From: Acidobacteriota bacterium
GTDB taxonomy: Bacteria > Acidobacteriota > Terriglobia > Terriglobales > Acidobacteriaceae
Reading direction: 5' to 3'
Length of the DNA stretch: 45,340 bases
Assembly: GCA_013289685.1 (NCBI GenBank)
Contig: JABCZL010000027.1
Location: forward strand, 1-45,340
In this document: positions 24,751-32,436 of the stretch, piece by piece
How positions within the stretch are numbered: the first letter of the stretch is position 1
Layout: every line of letters begins with the position of its first letter
Translations under genes and position numbers: made by a program
Notes under the pieces: model-generated
Databases searched by the model: none
What the model was told of the DNA's origin: nothing
Seen by the model: the letters and a program-made list of their open reading frames with translations, nothing else

Positions 24751-26382
24751 CTAGACTCCCACCGGGAACGGCTTGGTGTGGGTGGTCGCGCGGAGGGACG
24801 CGCCGCCGAAGCGGCCTTGTAGCAGCGACATCAGGCCGGTATACCAGTAGCCCACCACGAACAGCAGCAGGAACGGGACTGTGATGTAGTTTTCGTTGTC
24901 GATGGCGTAGTAGACGGTGGCCGCAAAATAGGCGCCGATCAGCAGTTCGAGCCACGGGACCCATCCCAGGCGCTTGCGGTATTTGGTGGCGCCAATTTTA
25001 TCCTGCTTCGAAATCACTCGGTACTTGGGGGTTCGCGCGAAGGCGCTTTCCTTGCCGATGAGCGCCTCGATGACAGCTTTGGTGTTGGTGATGGTCAGAC
25101 CGATGCCGAGCGCCATCAGAATTGGCAGGTATAGCAAGGCCCGCGGCCAACTTCGCGGGAATAGTTCGCGCTGTGAAACCAGGTAGAAGCTCGAAATCGA
25201 GAACGTCGACGCCATGAACAGCGGCAGGTCGATGTAGAGCATCTGAAACCAGCCCTGATAGAAGCGAATGATCATGGCGGGAAGCAGGAGCACCGAAAGC
25301 ATGATCATCAGCGGATAGCTGATATTCGCGGTCAGGTGATACCAGGCTTCGATCTTGGTGTGCAGTGGAGCATCGCTCCTCAGCACTCGCGGAAGAATCT
25401 TCTTTCCCGTCTGAATCAGTCCCTTGGCCCAGCGCGCCTGCTGCGTCTTGAAGGCCGTCATCTCCACCGGCAGCTCAGCAGGACATTCGACATCCTGCAG
25501 GTAGATAAATTTCCATCCTTTGAGCTGGGCGCGATAGGAGAGGTCGGTGTCTTCGGTCAGCGTGTCGTGCTGCCAGCCTCCGGCTTCGTCGATCGCGATC
25601 CGCCGCCACATTCCGGCGGTGCCGTTGAAATTGAAAAACAGTCCCGTGCGGGCGCGGCCGGAGTGCTCGAGCACGAAGTGTCCGTCGAGCAGAATGGCTT
25701 CCACTTCGGTCAGAAAGGAATAGTGGCGGTTGAGATGCGTCCAGCGGGTCTGCACCATCCCGACCTTGGGATCGGTGAAGTGATGGATGGTGCGCATCAG
25801 AAAATCTTCGGGCGGAGTGAAGTCGGCGTCGAAGATGGCGACGAACTCGCCCTTAGCGATCTTCAGTCCTTCGGCGAGAGCGCCCGCTTTGTAGCCCTCG
25901 CGATTGCTGCGGTGATGGTAGGTGATGGGATTGCCTAGCGCCGCGTAGCGCTCGACCAGCCCGCGAGCGACTTCGACAGTCTCGTCGGTCGAATCGTCGA
26001 GCACCTGAATGTCGAGCTTCTCGCGGGGATATTGCAGCTTGCAGATTGACTCCAGCAGACGCTCTACGACGTACTGCTCGTTGAAAATGGGCAACTGCAC
26101 CGTGACTCTCGGCAGGTCGTCGAAACACGCGGCCGGGGCTGTTGTGCCGTTTTTGCGGTGCTTGTAATACAGGTACACCAGTACGTAGCGGTGCACTCCA
26201 TAACCCGCCAACAGAATCAGCACGATGAAATATGGGATGAGCAAGGCCACGTCAAACGCGTTGGCGCGGTAGAGGCCGCGAAAGGTGTTATCCAGAAAAT
26301 GCTGGCGGATGTAGGGCCCAATGCCTTTCGGGGCGGCCCGTGCGGCCAGCTTCGCGGTCAGGATGAGATCAGAAGTGAACAA
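24751..26382 (-). CDS. Processive GT2 glycosyltransferase, cellulose/mannan synthase-like
   Basis: About 543 aa if started at the TTG at 26382. An N-terminal TM helix (FDVALLIPYFIVLILLAGYGV) precedes a GT2 catalytic domain: VTVQLPIFNEQYVVERLL, VLDDSTDETVEVA, IFDADFTPPEDFL, the acceptor region FFNFNGTAGMWRR, TLTEDTDLSYRA and QQARWAKG (the Q-x-x-R-W motif of processive enzymes). Four TM helices close the protein. It should polymerise or transfer sugars from nucleotide donors at the inner membrane. The start is uncertain: the frame is open to 26637, but that overlaps the divergent small gene at 26507; no in-frame ATG exists between 26507 and the catalytic region, so TTG 26382 is my choice. It is convergent with the DUF3857 gene, 14 bp apart. 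Confidence 0.82.
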   Translation of the reverse strand: MFTSDLILTAKLAARAAPKGIGPYIRQHFLDNTFRGLYRANAFDVALLIPYFIVLILLAGYGVHRYVLVYLYYKHRKNGTTAPAACFDDLPRVTVQLPIFNEQYVVERLLESICKLQYPREKLDIQVLDDSTDETVEVARGLVERYAALGNPITYHHRSNREGYKAGALAEGLKIAKGEFVAIFDADFTPPEDFLMRTIHHFTDPKVGMVQTRWTHLNRHYSFLTEVEAILLDGHFVLEHSGRARTGLFFNFNGTAGMWRRIAIDEAGGWQHDTLTEDTDLSYRAQLKGWKFIYLQDVECPAELPVEMTAFKTQQARWAKGLIQTGKKILPRVLRSDAPLHTKIEAWYHLTANISYPLMIMLSVLLLPAMIIRFYQGWFQMLYIDLPLFMASTFSISSFYLVSQRELFPRSWPRALLYLPILMALGIGLTITNTKAVIEALIGKESAFARTPKYRVISKQDKIGATKYRKRLGWVPWLELLIGAYFAATVYYAIDNENYITVPFLLLFVVGYWYTGLMSLLQGRFGGASLRATTHTKPFPVGV

Positions 26383-26506
26383 GGGGCTCGGTGAAAACTT
26401 CCATTTTACCGGATCGGCGTGGGGAGATCGCAACTTAAGCCCGATTTGGAGTTTACAGGAATTGGTGAGACCATTTGAAACCGGAGAGCAAACCGGGAGT
26501 ATCGCC

Positions 26507-26776
26507 ATGAAATACCGAATTGCGATGTGGGCGAGTGCGGGCTTTTTGATTGCGGTGGGCTGGGCAGTGTATGCCTTTGCAGCCACGGCTCCAGCACTGA
26601 CCTCGACCGACCCCATGATGCTTCTCGTCAAACTCACCTGCCCGATTGTGTTCGTTGGTTTTCATTTCAATTTCGGCATTTCTTTGAATTGGTCGCTGGT
26701 GGCCAATGCCGCGACTTATGCGTTGCTCGGTCTGATCGTGGAGAGCATGCGCCATCGGCGCCATCCCGCACGGTGA
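26507..26776 (+). CDS. Small membrane protein, unknown function
   Basis: 89 aa with three likely TM helices (MWASAGFLIAVGWAVYAFA, MMLLVKLTCPIVFVGFHF, LVANAATYALLGLIVESM) and a basic tail (RHRRHPAR). GGGAG lies eight bases before the ATG at 26507. No named family recognised. It lies between the divergent GT2 gene and the GT39-type gene on the same strand as the latter, so it may belong with membrane glycan synthesis, but this is only positional. Confidence 0.6.
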   Translation: MKYRIAMWASAGFLIAVGWAVYAFAATAPALTSTDPMMLLVKLTCPIVFVGFHFNFGISLNWSLVANAATYALLGLIVESMRHRRHPAR

Positions 26777-26860
26777 GCCTGTCGGACCTAACTCCCCGAT
26801 TTCTCATTTTTCTCATAGGCGATTTGCGAGGCCTCGCATCATCAGCTACAAATAGACCAC

Positions 26861-28195
26861 ATGGAATCCCGAACCGCGGCGGTCGCGCACCGCTCCACAG
26901 CAACCGGTTCGCTCTCTGAGGCATGGGCGCGCGTCCGGAATTCGCCGCGATGGATCGTAGCGATCGCGCTCCTTCTACGCGTGGGCTGGATCATCATCGG
27001 CCACACCTACAAGTTCAAGCACGCGGACTACAATTTTGGCTTCGGATGGGAGATGGGAAGCATTGGCGCGTCGCTGGCTTCCGGACACGGGTTTAGCAAT
27101 CCCTTTGGCCCCGCGACCGGGCCCACGGCGTGGGAACCTCCGCTATACCCGGGTTTGACCGCGGGAGTGTTTCTCGTTTTCGGGGTTTATTCCAAGGCAT
27201 CGGCATTCGTGCTGCTCACGCTGAACAGCGTTTTCTCGGCGCTGACCTGCGTTCCGATTTTTCTGATCGCGCGCCGGATTTTTTCGGAGAAGGTTGCGGT
27301 GGGCTCGGCATGGGCCTGGGCGTTGCTTCCCAACGTAATGTTCTGGAGCACTAAGGCGGTCTGGGAAACTTGCCTGGGCACGCTGCTGCTGACGACGATC
27401 TTCTGGCTGGCTCTCACCATGGAAGATCGCGACGGCTGGATGCCGTGGTTCCAGTTCGGCTTGCTCTGGGGCATAACCGCATTGAGCAGCACTTCCTTGC
27501 TCTCATTTCTGCCGGCGGCGGGATTGTGGGCTTGGTACCGGCGCGCGCGGCGCGGCAAGCCGTCGTTGGCCGGAGTTGTGCTGGCGTCGGCCGTTTTCTT
27601 TGCTTGCATCACACCGTGGCTGGTTCGCAACTATCAGACCTTCGGGAAGTTTATTTTTATCCGCGACAATTTTGGTCAGGAGCTTCGCCTGGGGAACGGC
27701 CCCGGCGCCGATGGAACGCTGATGCTGTATCTGGATCCGCCGCACGATCCCTACGCGATGCGGCAGTTTCAGGCGATGGGCGAACTGCCCTACATCGCCA
27801 TGCGCAAGCAGCAGGCGCTGGACTTCATCCGAGCCGACTATGGACGCTTTGCCAAGCTGTGCGTGCGGCGATTCGTTTACTTCTGGGCCGCTCCGCCGAA
27901 GGACGCGGAGCACTGGTGGATGGGCGAGGCGAAGAACTCCCTCTTTCTGGCGTCTTCGGTTCTGATGTTCTGGGGATTGGGCCGGGCGCTGCGCCTGCGC
28001 GTACCGGGCGCGTGGCTGCTGTTCTGGATGTTTCTGCTGTGTCCGGCGGTGTACTACTTTGTGTACTGCCTCCCGCGCTACCGGCATCCCATTGAGCCGG
28101 AGATGGCGATGCTGGCTGTGTTCCTGCTGACCGAGGCGGGAAAGAAATCTACTGCTTCTCGTCCAGTTCAATCTTCAGAACGTGAATCTGCTTGA
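26861..28195 (+). CDS. GT39/ArnT-type membrane glycosyltransferase
   Basis: 444 aa with about ten TM helices. After a cytoplasmic N-terminus and TM1 (WIVAIALLLRVGWIIIGH) comes a periplasmic loop with WEMGSIGASLASGHGFSNPFG...AWEPPLYPG, the pattern of dolichyl-phosphate-mannose mannosyltransferase/PMT_2-like enzymes that take polyprenyl-phosphate sugars (GT-C fold; acidic residue before the loop). Further motifs: RIFSEKVAVGSAWAWALLPN, TPWLVRNYQTFGKFIFIRDNFG and the late YCLPRYRHPIEPEMAML. The acceptor is unknown. The 3' end overlaps the convergent DUF5818-like gene by 47 bp. Confidence 0.82.
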   Translation: MESRTAAVAHRSTATGSLSEAWARVRNSPRWIVAIALLLRVGWIIIGHTYKFKHADYNFGFGWEMGSIGASLASGHGFSNPFGPATGPTAWEPPLYPGLTAGVFLVFGVYSKASAFVLLTLNSVFSALTCVPIFLIARRIFSEKVAVGSAWAWALLPNVMFWSTKAVWETCLGTLLLTTIFWLALTMEDRDGWMPWFQFGLLWGITALSSTSLLSFLPAAGLWAWYRRARRGKPSLAGVVLASAVFFACITPWLVRNYQTFGKFIFIRDNFGQELRLGNGPGADGTLMLYLDPPHDPYAMRQFQAMGELPYIAMRKQQALDFIRADYGRFAKLCVRRFVYFWAAPPKDAEHWWMGEAKNSLFLASSVLMFWGLGRALRLRVPGAWLLFWMFLLCPAVYYFVYCLPRYRHPIEPEMAMLAVFLLTEAGKKSTASRPVQSSERESA

Positions 28196-28535
28196 GCTTG
28201 GGGTCGAGAACGCCGGTGATGATCACCTTCTGTCCTTCGAAACCATGCACCAGGTCGGAGCGGTCGAGGCGGTATACGTCATTTCCGGCGGACAGCACCA
28301 GGTAGCCGCCGAGATGCTCGATGCAATACACCGAGCACGTGTTCGAGGTGCCGCCCATGGACTTCGACTTCAGCATCTCCTGGTGAGAGCGCGTAAGCGA
28401 GTGGACGTTGAGAGCGCACTGGCTGTCGGAAACTTCGCCGCGATACGCGTGAGAGGTCTGACCGTAGGCGGCGCCGGCCAGCGCCAGCACTGCGGCCGTA
28501 CGAAGAATCAACTTTCCAAATCTGCGTGAATTCAT
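28149..28535 (-). CDS. Small secreted DUF5818-like protein
   Basis: 128 aa from the ATG at 28535, which gives a signal peptide (MNSRRFGKLILRTAAVLALAGAAYGQ) and has GGAG/AGG upstream. An alternative start, ATG at 28562, overlaps the stop of the preceding cupredoxin gene as ATGA. The mature part is an OB-fold-like beta domain: YRGEVSDSQCALNVHS, CSVYCIEHLGGYLVLSAGNDVYRLD, EGQKVIITGVLDPKLKQIHVLKI. Three Cys plus His near them could bind metal. Similar small proteins are frequent in Acidobacteriota. It is the last gene of the porin-cytochrome-cupredoxin operon; its 3' end overlaps the convergent glycosyltransferase gene. Confidence 0.65.
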   Translation of the reverse strand: MNSRRFGKLILRTAAVLALAGAAYGQTSHAYRGEVSDSQCALNVHSLTRSHQEMLKSKSMGGTSNTCSVYCIEHLGGYLVLSAGNDVYRLDRSDLVHGFEGQKVIITGVLDPKLKQIHVLKIELDEKQ

Positions 28536-28558
28536 AGATTTTGCCTGCTCCGATCGTC

Positions 28559-28987
28559 TCATGGCAGCACCGTAAACTTCATGTGCATGCCTTCATGGTC
28601 TTCGCTGCAAATCACCGTGCAGACCACTTCGTACGCGCCCGGTTCTTTGGGGACGGTTAGGAGAAATTCCTGCGCCCCGGGCTTGAAGAGTAGGTCCCAC
28701 CCGTCCACTTTGGTCCGGTCCTTGGCTCGCAGCAGGGTGAAGCCATGGATCGAACCGTCGCGATTCCACGTCTTTCCTCTGTGAGCCGTCACCCGCAAGA
28801 GGATCTGCTCACCCGCCTTCACAGTGATCTCCGGAGTATGTTGTCCGGCGATCTTGTAGCGGCTGTCGCTGTCGGCCGTCACCTCGATGACGCGGGCTTG
28901 CGCGCTGGTGCGCGGCACCGTGGCCAGAAAAACGCTCGCCGCTGCAATCCCCACAAAGATACGACGGATTGTCGATCGCGTTGTCAT
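28559..28987 (-). CDS. Secreted CuA-type cupredoxin
   Basis: 142 aa with a signal peptide ending near TSAQ30. The cupredoxin domain carries the CuA ligand set of cytochrome oxidase subunit II: His81 (SIHGF), Cys123, Cys127, His131 and Met134 in CTVICSEDHEGM, with the same C-x3-C-x3-H-x2-M spacing. The residue between the cysteines that supplies a backbone ligand is Val125. No oxidase TM hairpin is present, so this is a free periplasmic electron carrier or copper protein, comparable in design to nitrous-oxide reductase or stand-alone CuA domains. It sits between the cytochrome c gene (25 bp upstream) and the DUF5818-like gene (4-bp ATGA contact), suggesting it exchanges electrons or copper with the cytochrome. 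Confidence 0.8.
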   Translation of the reverse strand: MTTRSTIRRIFVGIAAASVFLATVPRTSAQARVIEVTADSDSRYKIAGQHTPEITVKAGEQILLRVTAHRGKTWNRDGSIHGFTLLRAKDRTKVDGWDLLFKPGAQEFLLTVPKEPGAYEVVCTVICSEDHEGMHMKFTVLP

Positions 28988-29012
28988 AGGTTGAATGAGG
29001 TTATCTTCTTGA

Positions 29013-29327
29013 TTACTGGGTCATGTAGAAAAGGATCAGGCGCCGGTCTTCGGCGGTGATGGTGGCCCGGACTCGCATGTGGCGCAGAATGGTCGCCATC
29101 ATCCGGGGCGGAAACTTTTGCGGAGCGGCGTGACAGCGGCCGCAGTTGGCGCGAAAGCGCTGCTCCCCCGCGACCCGCATGCTGTCGGCGTCGGTCACGT
29201 GCTCAACCGGCGCGGCGGACGAAGCATCTTTTCGACTCACAGGCGATCCCGCGAAAAGCGCCGACGCGAGCGTCAGAGCACACAAAAGAACGGTGATCGA
29301 AGTCTTCGGGTTGAGATTCAGTTTCAT
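29013..29327 (-). CDS. Small secreted monohaem cytochrome c
   Basis: 104 aa from the ATG at 29327. Signal segment at 10-27 (SITVLLCALTLASALFAG), then a single haem-binding site CGRCH at 62-66, with Met76, Met77 or Met84 as possible sixth ligand in FPPRMMATILRHM. The ATG overlaps the stop of the porin gene as ATGA (29324-29327), so it is translated after it. The frame is open far upstream (to 29759) but that part is antisense-like to no purpose and lacks a signal peptide. It likely carries electrons in the periplasm for the CuA protein encoded next. Confidence 0.82.
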   Translation of the reverse strand: MKLNLNPKTSITVLLCALTLASALFAGSPVSRKDASSAAPVEHVTDADSMRVAGEQRFRANCGRCHAAPQKFPPRMMATILRHMRVRATITAEDRRLILFYMTQ

Positions 29328-30436
29328 GATTGCGGCCCCACTCGGCCGAGGGGAACGGCGAACCGGTAAGCGAATCCAAAACTCCACTGGTTGGCGTTCC
29401 CGGCCGAACTGAACTGGCGGCCATAGCTGGCAATGCCTTTCAGGCCATCGCGCAAGAAGTAGTTCACTCCAAAATCGGCCTCGCGGGTATTCGCACCGGG
29501 CAGGCCGAGAGCCGCTGCACCATCGGGGCTGATCTCGCCAGTGTAGAACTGCTGCAGGCGGGCCACGACTTCGGTGCGCCGCATTGCCTTCTGCCAGAAA
29601 TGCGCCTGGCTGAGCCGGTATGCGCCCTCGACCCAGTATCCGCTGCCTTCGAAGGAGCGGGCGAATTCGGCGCGCAGGTTCAACGGAGCCTTCGCCGGCT
29701 GCCAACCCATGTGGAAGCCGAAAGCGTTCTTGCGGGCATCCTGCAGCGTTCTCTGCCATGAACCGCCGACCTCAAGGCGCGGGTCGGGAAAGAAGAAGCC
29801 CATACGTCCGCCAACATGGCGCTCGGAATCCACGCTGCCGATACTGGTGCTGGCGACGGAAACATAAGCGGCATAATTCATGTTGGCGCTGGCACCAACA
29901 GGGAAACCGCCGCGGAACATTACGCCGTCACTATCGACTGTGTTGATGGGAAGAATCAGGGGATCCGGTTGCAGGGCGCGGATCCAACAGGGATACAGTC
30001 GTTCGTTGAAAATTCCGAAAGGAGTCAAGAACCGGCCACCGGTCACGGTGACGTAAGGGCTGGCGATGTAATCCAGCTGGGCATAATCGATGTGCTTGGT
30101 GACTGGGCCGCCGTAGGGTCCGCCCCCCGGCGGGCGTTGGAACATGCCCTCGAATGCAACCCGGGACTCCACCAGCCAACGATCTCCGAGCGGCACGAGA
30201 AGGACGGGATTGAACTGCGAATCAATCAGATTATGCCCGGCGGTGAGGAAGTCGAACGCCCCGGCATTGCCCGTCAGGATTGGGACGGGCTTCTCGTTGT
30301 CGGAGGTCTGTGCCGAGATCTTTGCTGGGGCGATCAATGCTTGGGCCAGGAGCAGGCAAAACACGACGAGGCCGGACAGGCCTCTTCCCTGCCAGCGCGG
30401 GCACGCGGTTTTTCTGCCTCGATACAGCAAAAGCAA
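29324..30436 (-). CDS. Outer-membrane beta-barrel porin-like protein
   Basis: 370 aa if started from the TTG at 30436; no ATG precedes the signal segment (LSGLVVFCLLLAQALIAPAKISAQ). The mature protein has alternating beta-strand pattern throughout (DRWLVESRVAFEGMF, YAQLDYIASPYVTVTGGRFLTPFG, RLEVGGSWQRTL, LNLRAEFARSFEGSGYWVEGAYRLS, NQWSFGFAYRFAVPLG), as in outer-membrane porins of the phosphate-selective (OprO/OprP-like) group. First gene of a four-gene operon with a cytochrome c, a CuA protein and a DUF5818-like protein, which suggests a role in metal or electron flow across the outer membrane (inference). Confidence 0.72.
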   Translation of the reverse strand: MLLLYRGRKTACPRWQGRGLSGLVVFCLLLAQALIAPAKISAQTSDNEKPVPILTGNAGAFDFLTAGHNLIDSQFNPVLLVPLGDRWLVESRVAFEGMFQRPPGGGPYGGPVTKHIDYAQLDYIASPYVTVTGGRFLTPFGIFNERLYPCWIRALQPDPLILPINTVDSDGVMFRGGFPVGASANMNYAAYVSVASTSIGSVDSERHVGGRMGFFFPDPRLEVGGSWQRTLQDARKNAFGFHMGWQPAKAPLNLRAEFARSFEGSGYWVEGAYRLSQAHFWQKAMRRTEVVARLQQFYTGEISPDGAAALGLPGANTREADFGVNYFLRDGLKGIASYGRQFSSAGNANQWSFGFAYRFAVPLGRVGPQS

Positions 30437-30597
30437 CCCCAGTTATGCTCTTTCAGGCATTGTCTTTCAGCTCCATGCCGAGCGGAACATCACGGAGGTA
30501 ACTTTCGTATCCTAATGGTGTGGGAACAAGTGTTTTTCGGGGCACTGTCTCACGAATTCTGAGCGGCCCCGTCTAACCCATTGCAACGGAGGGAATC

Positions 30598-31473
30598 ATG
30601 AACCGCCATCGCCGATCTGCCACGTGGTTGGGAGCTGTCCTGGGAACCGTTTGTGGCCTGTTCGTCCTGGTTCTGGGGGCGAATGCCTCAGACCATCGCG
30701 GCGCGCTGACCGAGGAGTTCCACCAGACCTATGCCCTGACCGCGGGCGGCCGGGTTGAACTCGATAACATCAACGGCGACGTTCACATCTCCAGTTGGGA
30801 CCGGAACGAGGTGAAGGTGGATGCGGTGAAGTACGCCGACTCCAAAGAGCGACTGGACGAGGCGAAGATCGAAATCGACCCCAGGAACGATTCGATTTCG
30901 ATTCGGACCAAGTATCCCGACCACAATAATACTTGGAATTGGGGCTCGCACAATAACCCGGCTGGCGTTGAGTACACGTTGACCGTGCCGAGGGGCGCGC
31001 GACTGGATGAAATCAAGTTGATCAACGGCGCTCTCAGCGTAGCCGGAGTGCGGGGAGAAGTGAACGCCTCCTGCATTAACGGACGGCTAGAGGCGCACAA
31101 TCTGGCCGGGCGCGCCCACCTGTCGACGATCAATGGACACCTGGACGCGCGGTTTGATGAACTGGCGGGACATTCGGTGGAGTTGAGTTCGGTGAACGGG
31201 TCGGTGGAGCTGACCATCCCCTCAGATTCGAAGGCGGAGATCGAAGCCAGCACGGTGTCTGGCGGAATCAATAACGATTTTGGGCTGCATGTGAATCATC
31301 ACCAGTTTGTCGGTCACGATCTGCGCGGGGAACTGGGCACGGGCGGGACGCGGATCAAGCTGGAAGATGTGAATGGCAGGATTGAGATTCATCATGCGCA
31401 GGATGGCCGGGCGCTCAGCCCGGTGAAGGACCTGAGTCACAGCGACAAGGACGACGATGATGACAGCATCTAG
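30598..31473 (+). CDS. Secreted DUF4097 beta-strand repeat protein
   Basis: 291 aa. Signal segment at 11-30 (LGAVLGTVCGLFVLVLGANAS). The mature part is a right-handed beta-solenoid with repeating (N/D)GxVxx(S/E) steps: GRVELDNINGDVHISSWDRNEVKVDAVK, IKLINGALSVAGVRGEVNASCINGRLEAHNL, HLSTINGHLDARF, VELSSVNGSVELTIP and IKLEDVNGRIEIHHA, typical of DUF4097 (putative adhesin). The C-terminus is a run of Asp residues. GGAGG lies before the ATG. Divergent from the porin operon; function unknown, often envelope-stress related. Confidence 0.8.
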   Translation: MNRHRRSATWLGAVLGTVCGLFVLVLGANASDHRGALTEEFHQTYALTAGGRVELDNINGDVHISSWDRNEVKVDAVKYADSKERLDEAKIEIDPRNDSISIRTKYPDHNNTWNWGSHNNPAGVEYTLTVPRGARLDEIKLINGALSVAGVRGEVNASCINGRLEAHNLAGRAHLSTINGHLDARFDELAGHSVELSSVNGSVELTIPSDSKAEIEASTVSGGINNDFGLHVNHHQFVGHDLRGELGTGGTRIKLEDVNGRIEIHHAQDGRALSPVKDLSHSDKDDDDDSI

Positions 31474-31524
31474 CTGTGTGGCCGTGACAAAGCTGGCGAC
31501 GTTGCTTGGGGAACAGCCGCGCCA

Positions 31525-32274
31525 CTAGTAGATGGTGTATCCCGGAAGCGGAGTGCGCAGGTCGGGCTTCGAAGCCATGATCAGTAGAGCGCCTTCGCGC
31601 TTGAAGGCTCGCAGATCGGCGAGACTGTTGAACGACTTGGTTTTGTAATCGTCGGGAGTAGGCGTGTCGTCGGGGATGCGGACCGCCTGCACATCTTCGA
31701 ACGCGTGCTTTTTGAAGAGCTCGATGTACTCGGCGCTAGAGCGCACGTGGACCGGGACCTTCAGCTTATCGACCCACTGCAGAGAGTATTGATTGTCTTT
31801 GTAGAGGTTAATCAGAATAAACAGCCTGCCCCGCGGAGCCAACACGCGGAATAGTTCCATCAGAGCGCGGTCCTGGTCGGGATAGTAGTAGAACGACTCT
31901 ACCGACAACACTTTGTCGAAAAAGTTTTCTTCCCAAGGAATCTGCTGCGCCGATCCCCAGACGTAGAGAATGTTGTCGAAGTCCTTCGAGGCTTCCCGGG
32001 CCTGGCGGACCATTTCGTCGGAAACATCGAGACCGACGACCTGCCCGAATCCCTCGGGACCTTCGCCGACCAGGCGCGCCAGCAGGCGCGTAGCCCATCC
32101 GGAACCGCAGCCGAGATCGAGCGCGCGCTCCCCGGGACGCAGGTTCATCCGGCGAATCGTTTTCTCGGTGATGTCGAGATGATGGCGCTCCATTTTCTCG
32201 CCTTCACCGGCGGCGGCCCAGCGGTTGAATTCCTGTTGTAGCTTTTCGTCGGGGGTTGGTGGCTTGTCAGGCAT
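31525..32274 (-). CDS. SAM-dependent methyltransferase
   Basis: 249 aa class I methyltransferase. Motif I is ALDLGCGSGWATR (residues about 50-62), followed by VVGLDVSDEMVRQA for the ribose-binding acidic residue, a GSAQQIPWEENFFDKVLSVESFYYY stretch typical of the UbiE/Methyltransf_11 group, and LAPRGRLFILINLYKDN. The tail (FKREGALLIMASKPDL) completes the beta sheet. The acceptor cannot be told. It lies downstream of the TonB-dependent receptor gene on the same strand, 162 bp away. Confidence 0.85.
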   Translation of the reverse strand: MPDKPPTPDEKLQQEFNRWAAAGEGEKMERHHLDITEKTIRRMNLRPGERALDLGCGSGWATRLLARLVGEGPEGFGQVVGLDVSDEMVRQAREASKDFDNILYVWGSAQQIPWEENFFDKVLSVESFYYYPDQDRALMELFRVLAPRGRLFILINLYKDNQYSLQWVDKLKVPVHVRSSAEYIELFKKHAFEDVQAVRIPDDTPTPDDYKTKSFNSLADLRAFKREGALLIMASKPDLRTPLPGYTIY

Positions 32275-32436
32275 GGGGTTCTTAATTACTCATCTGTGAC
32301 CAGCCACAATCGTAGCCTCCGCATTCCGGTCAACGCAAATGGGCCATGTCGTCGACGTCTAGCTTCACTCCATGCACCTAACTTCCGGATTGCCGACCGT
32401 TGGTCCAGCATCGCCGGATCCCCCCACCGCACTCGC

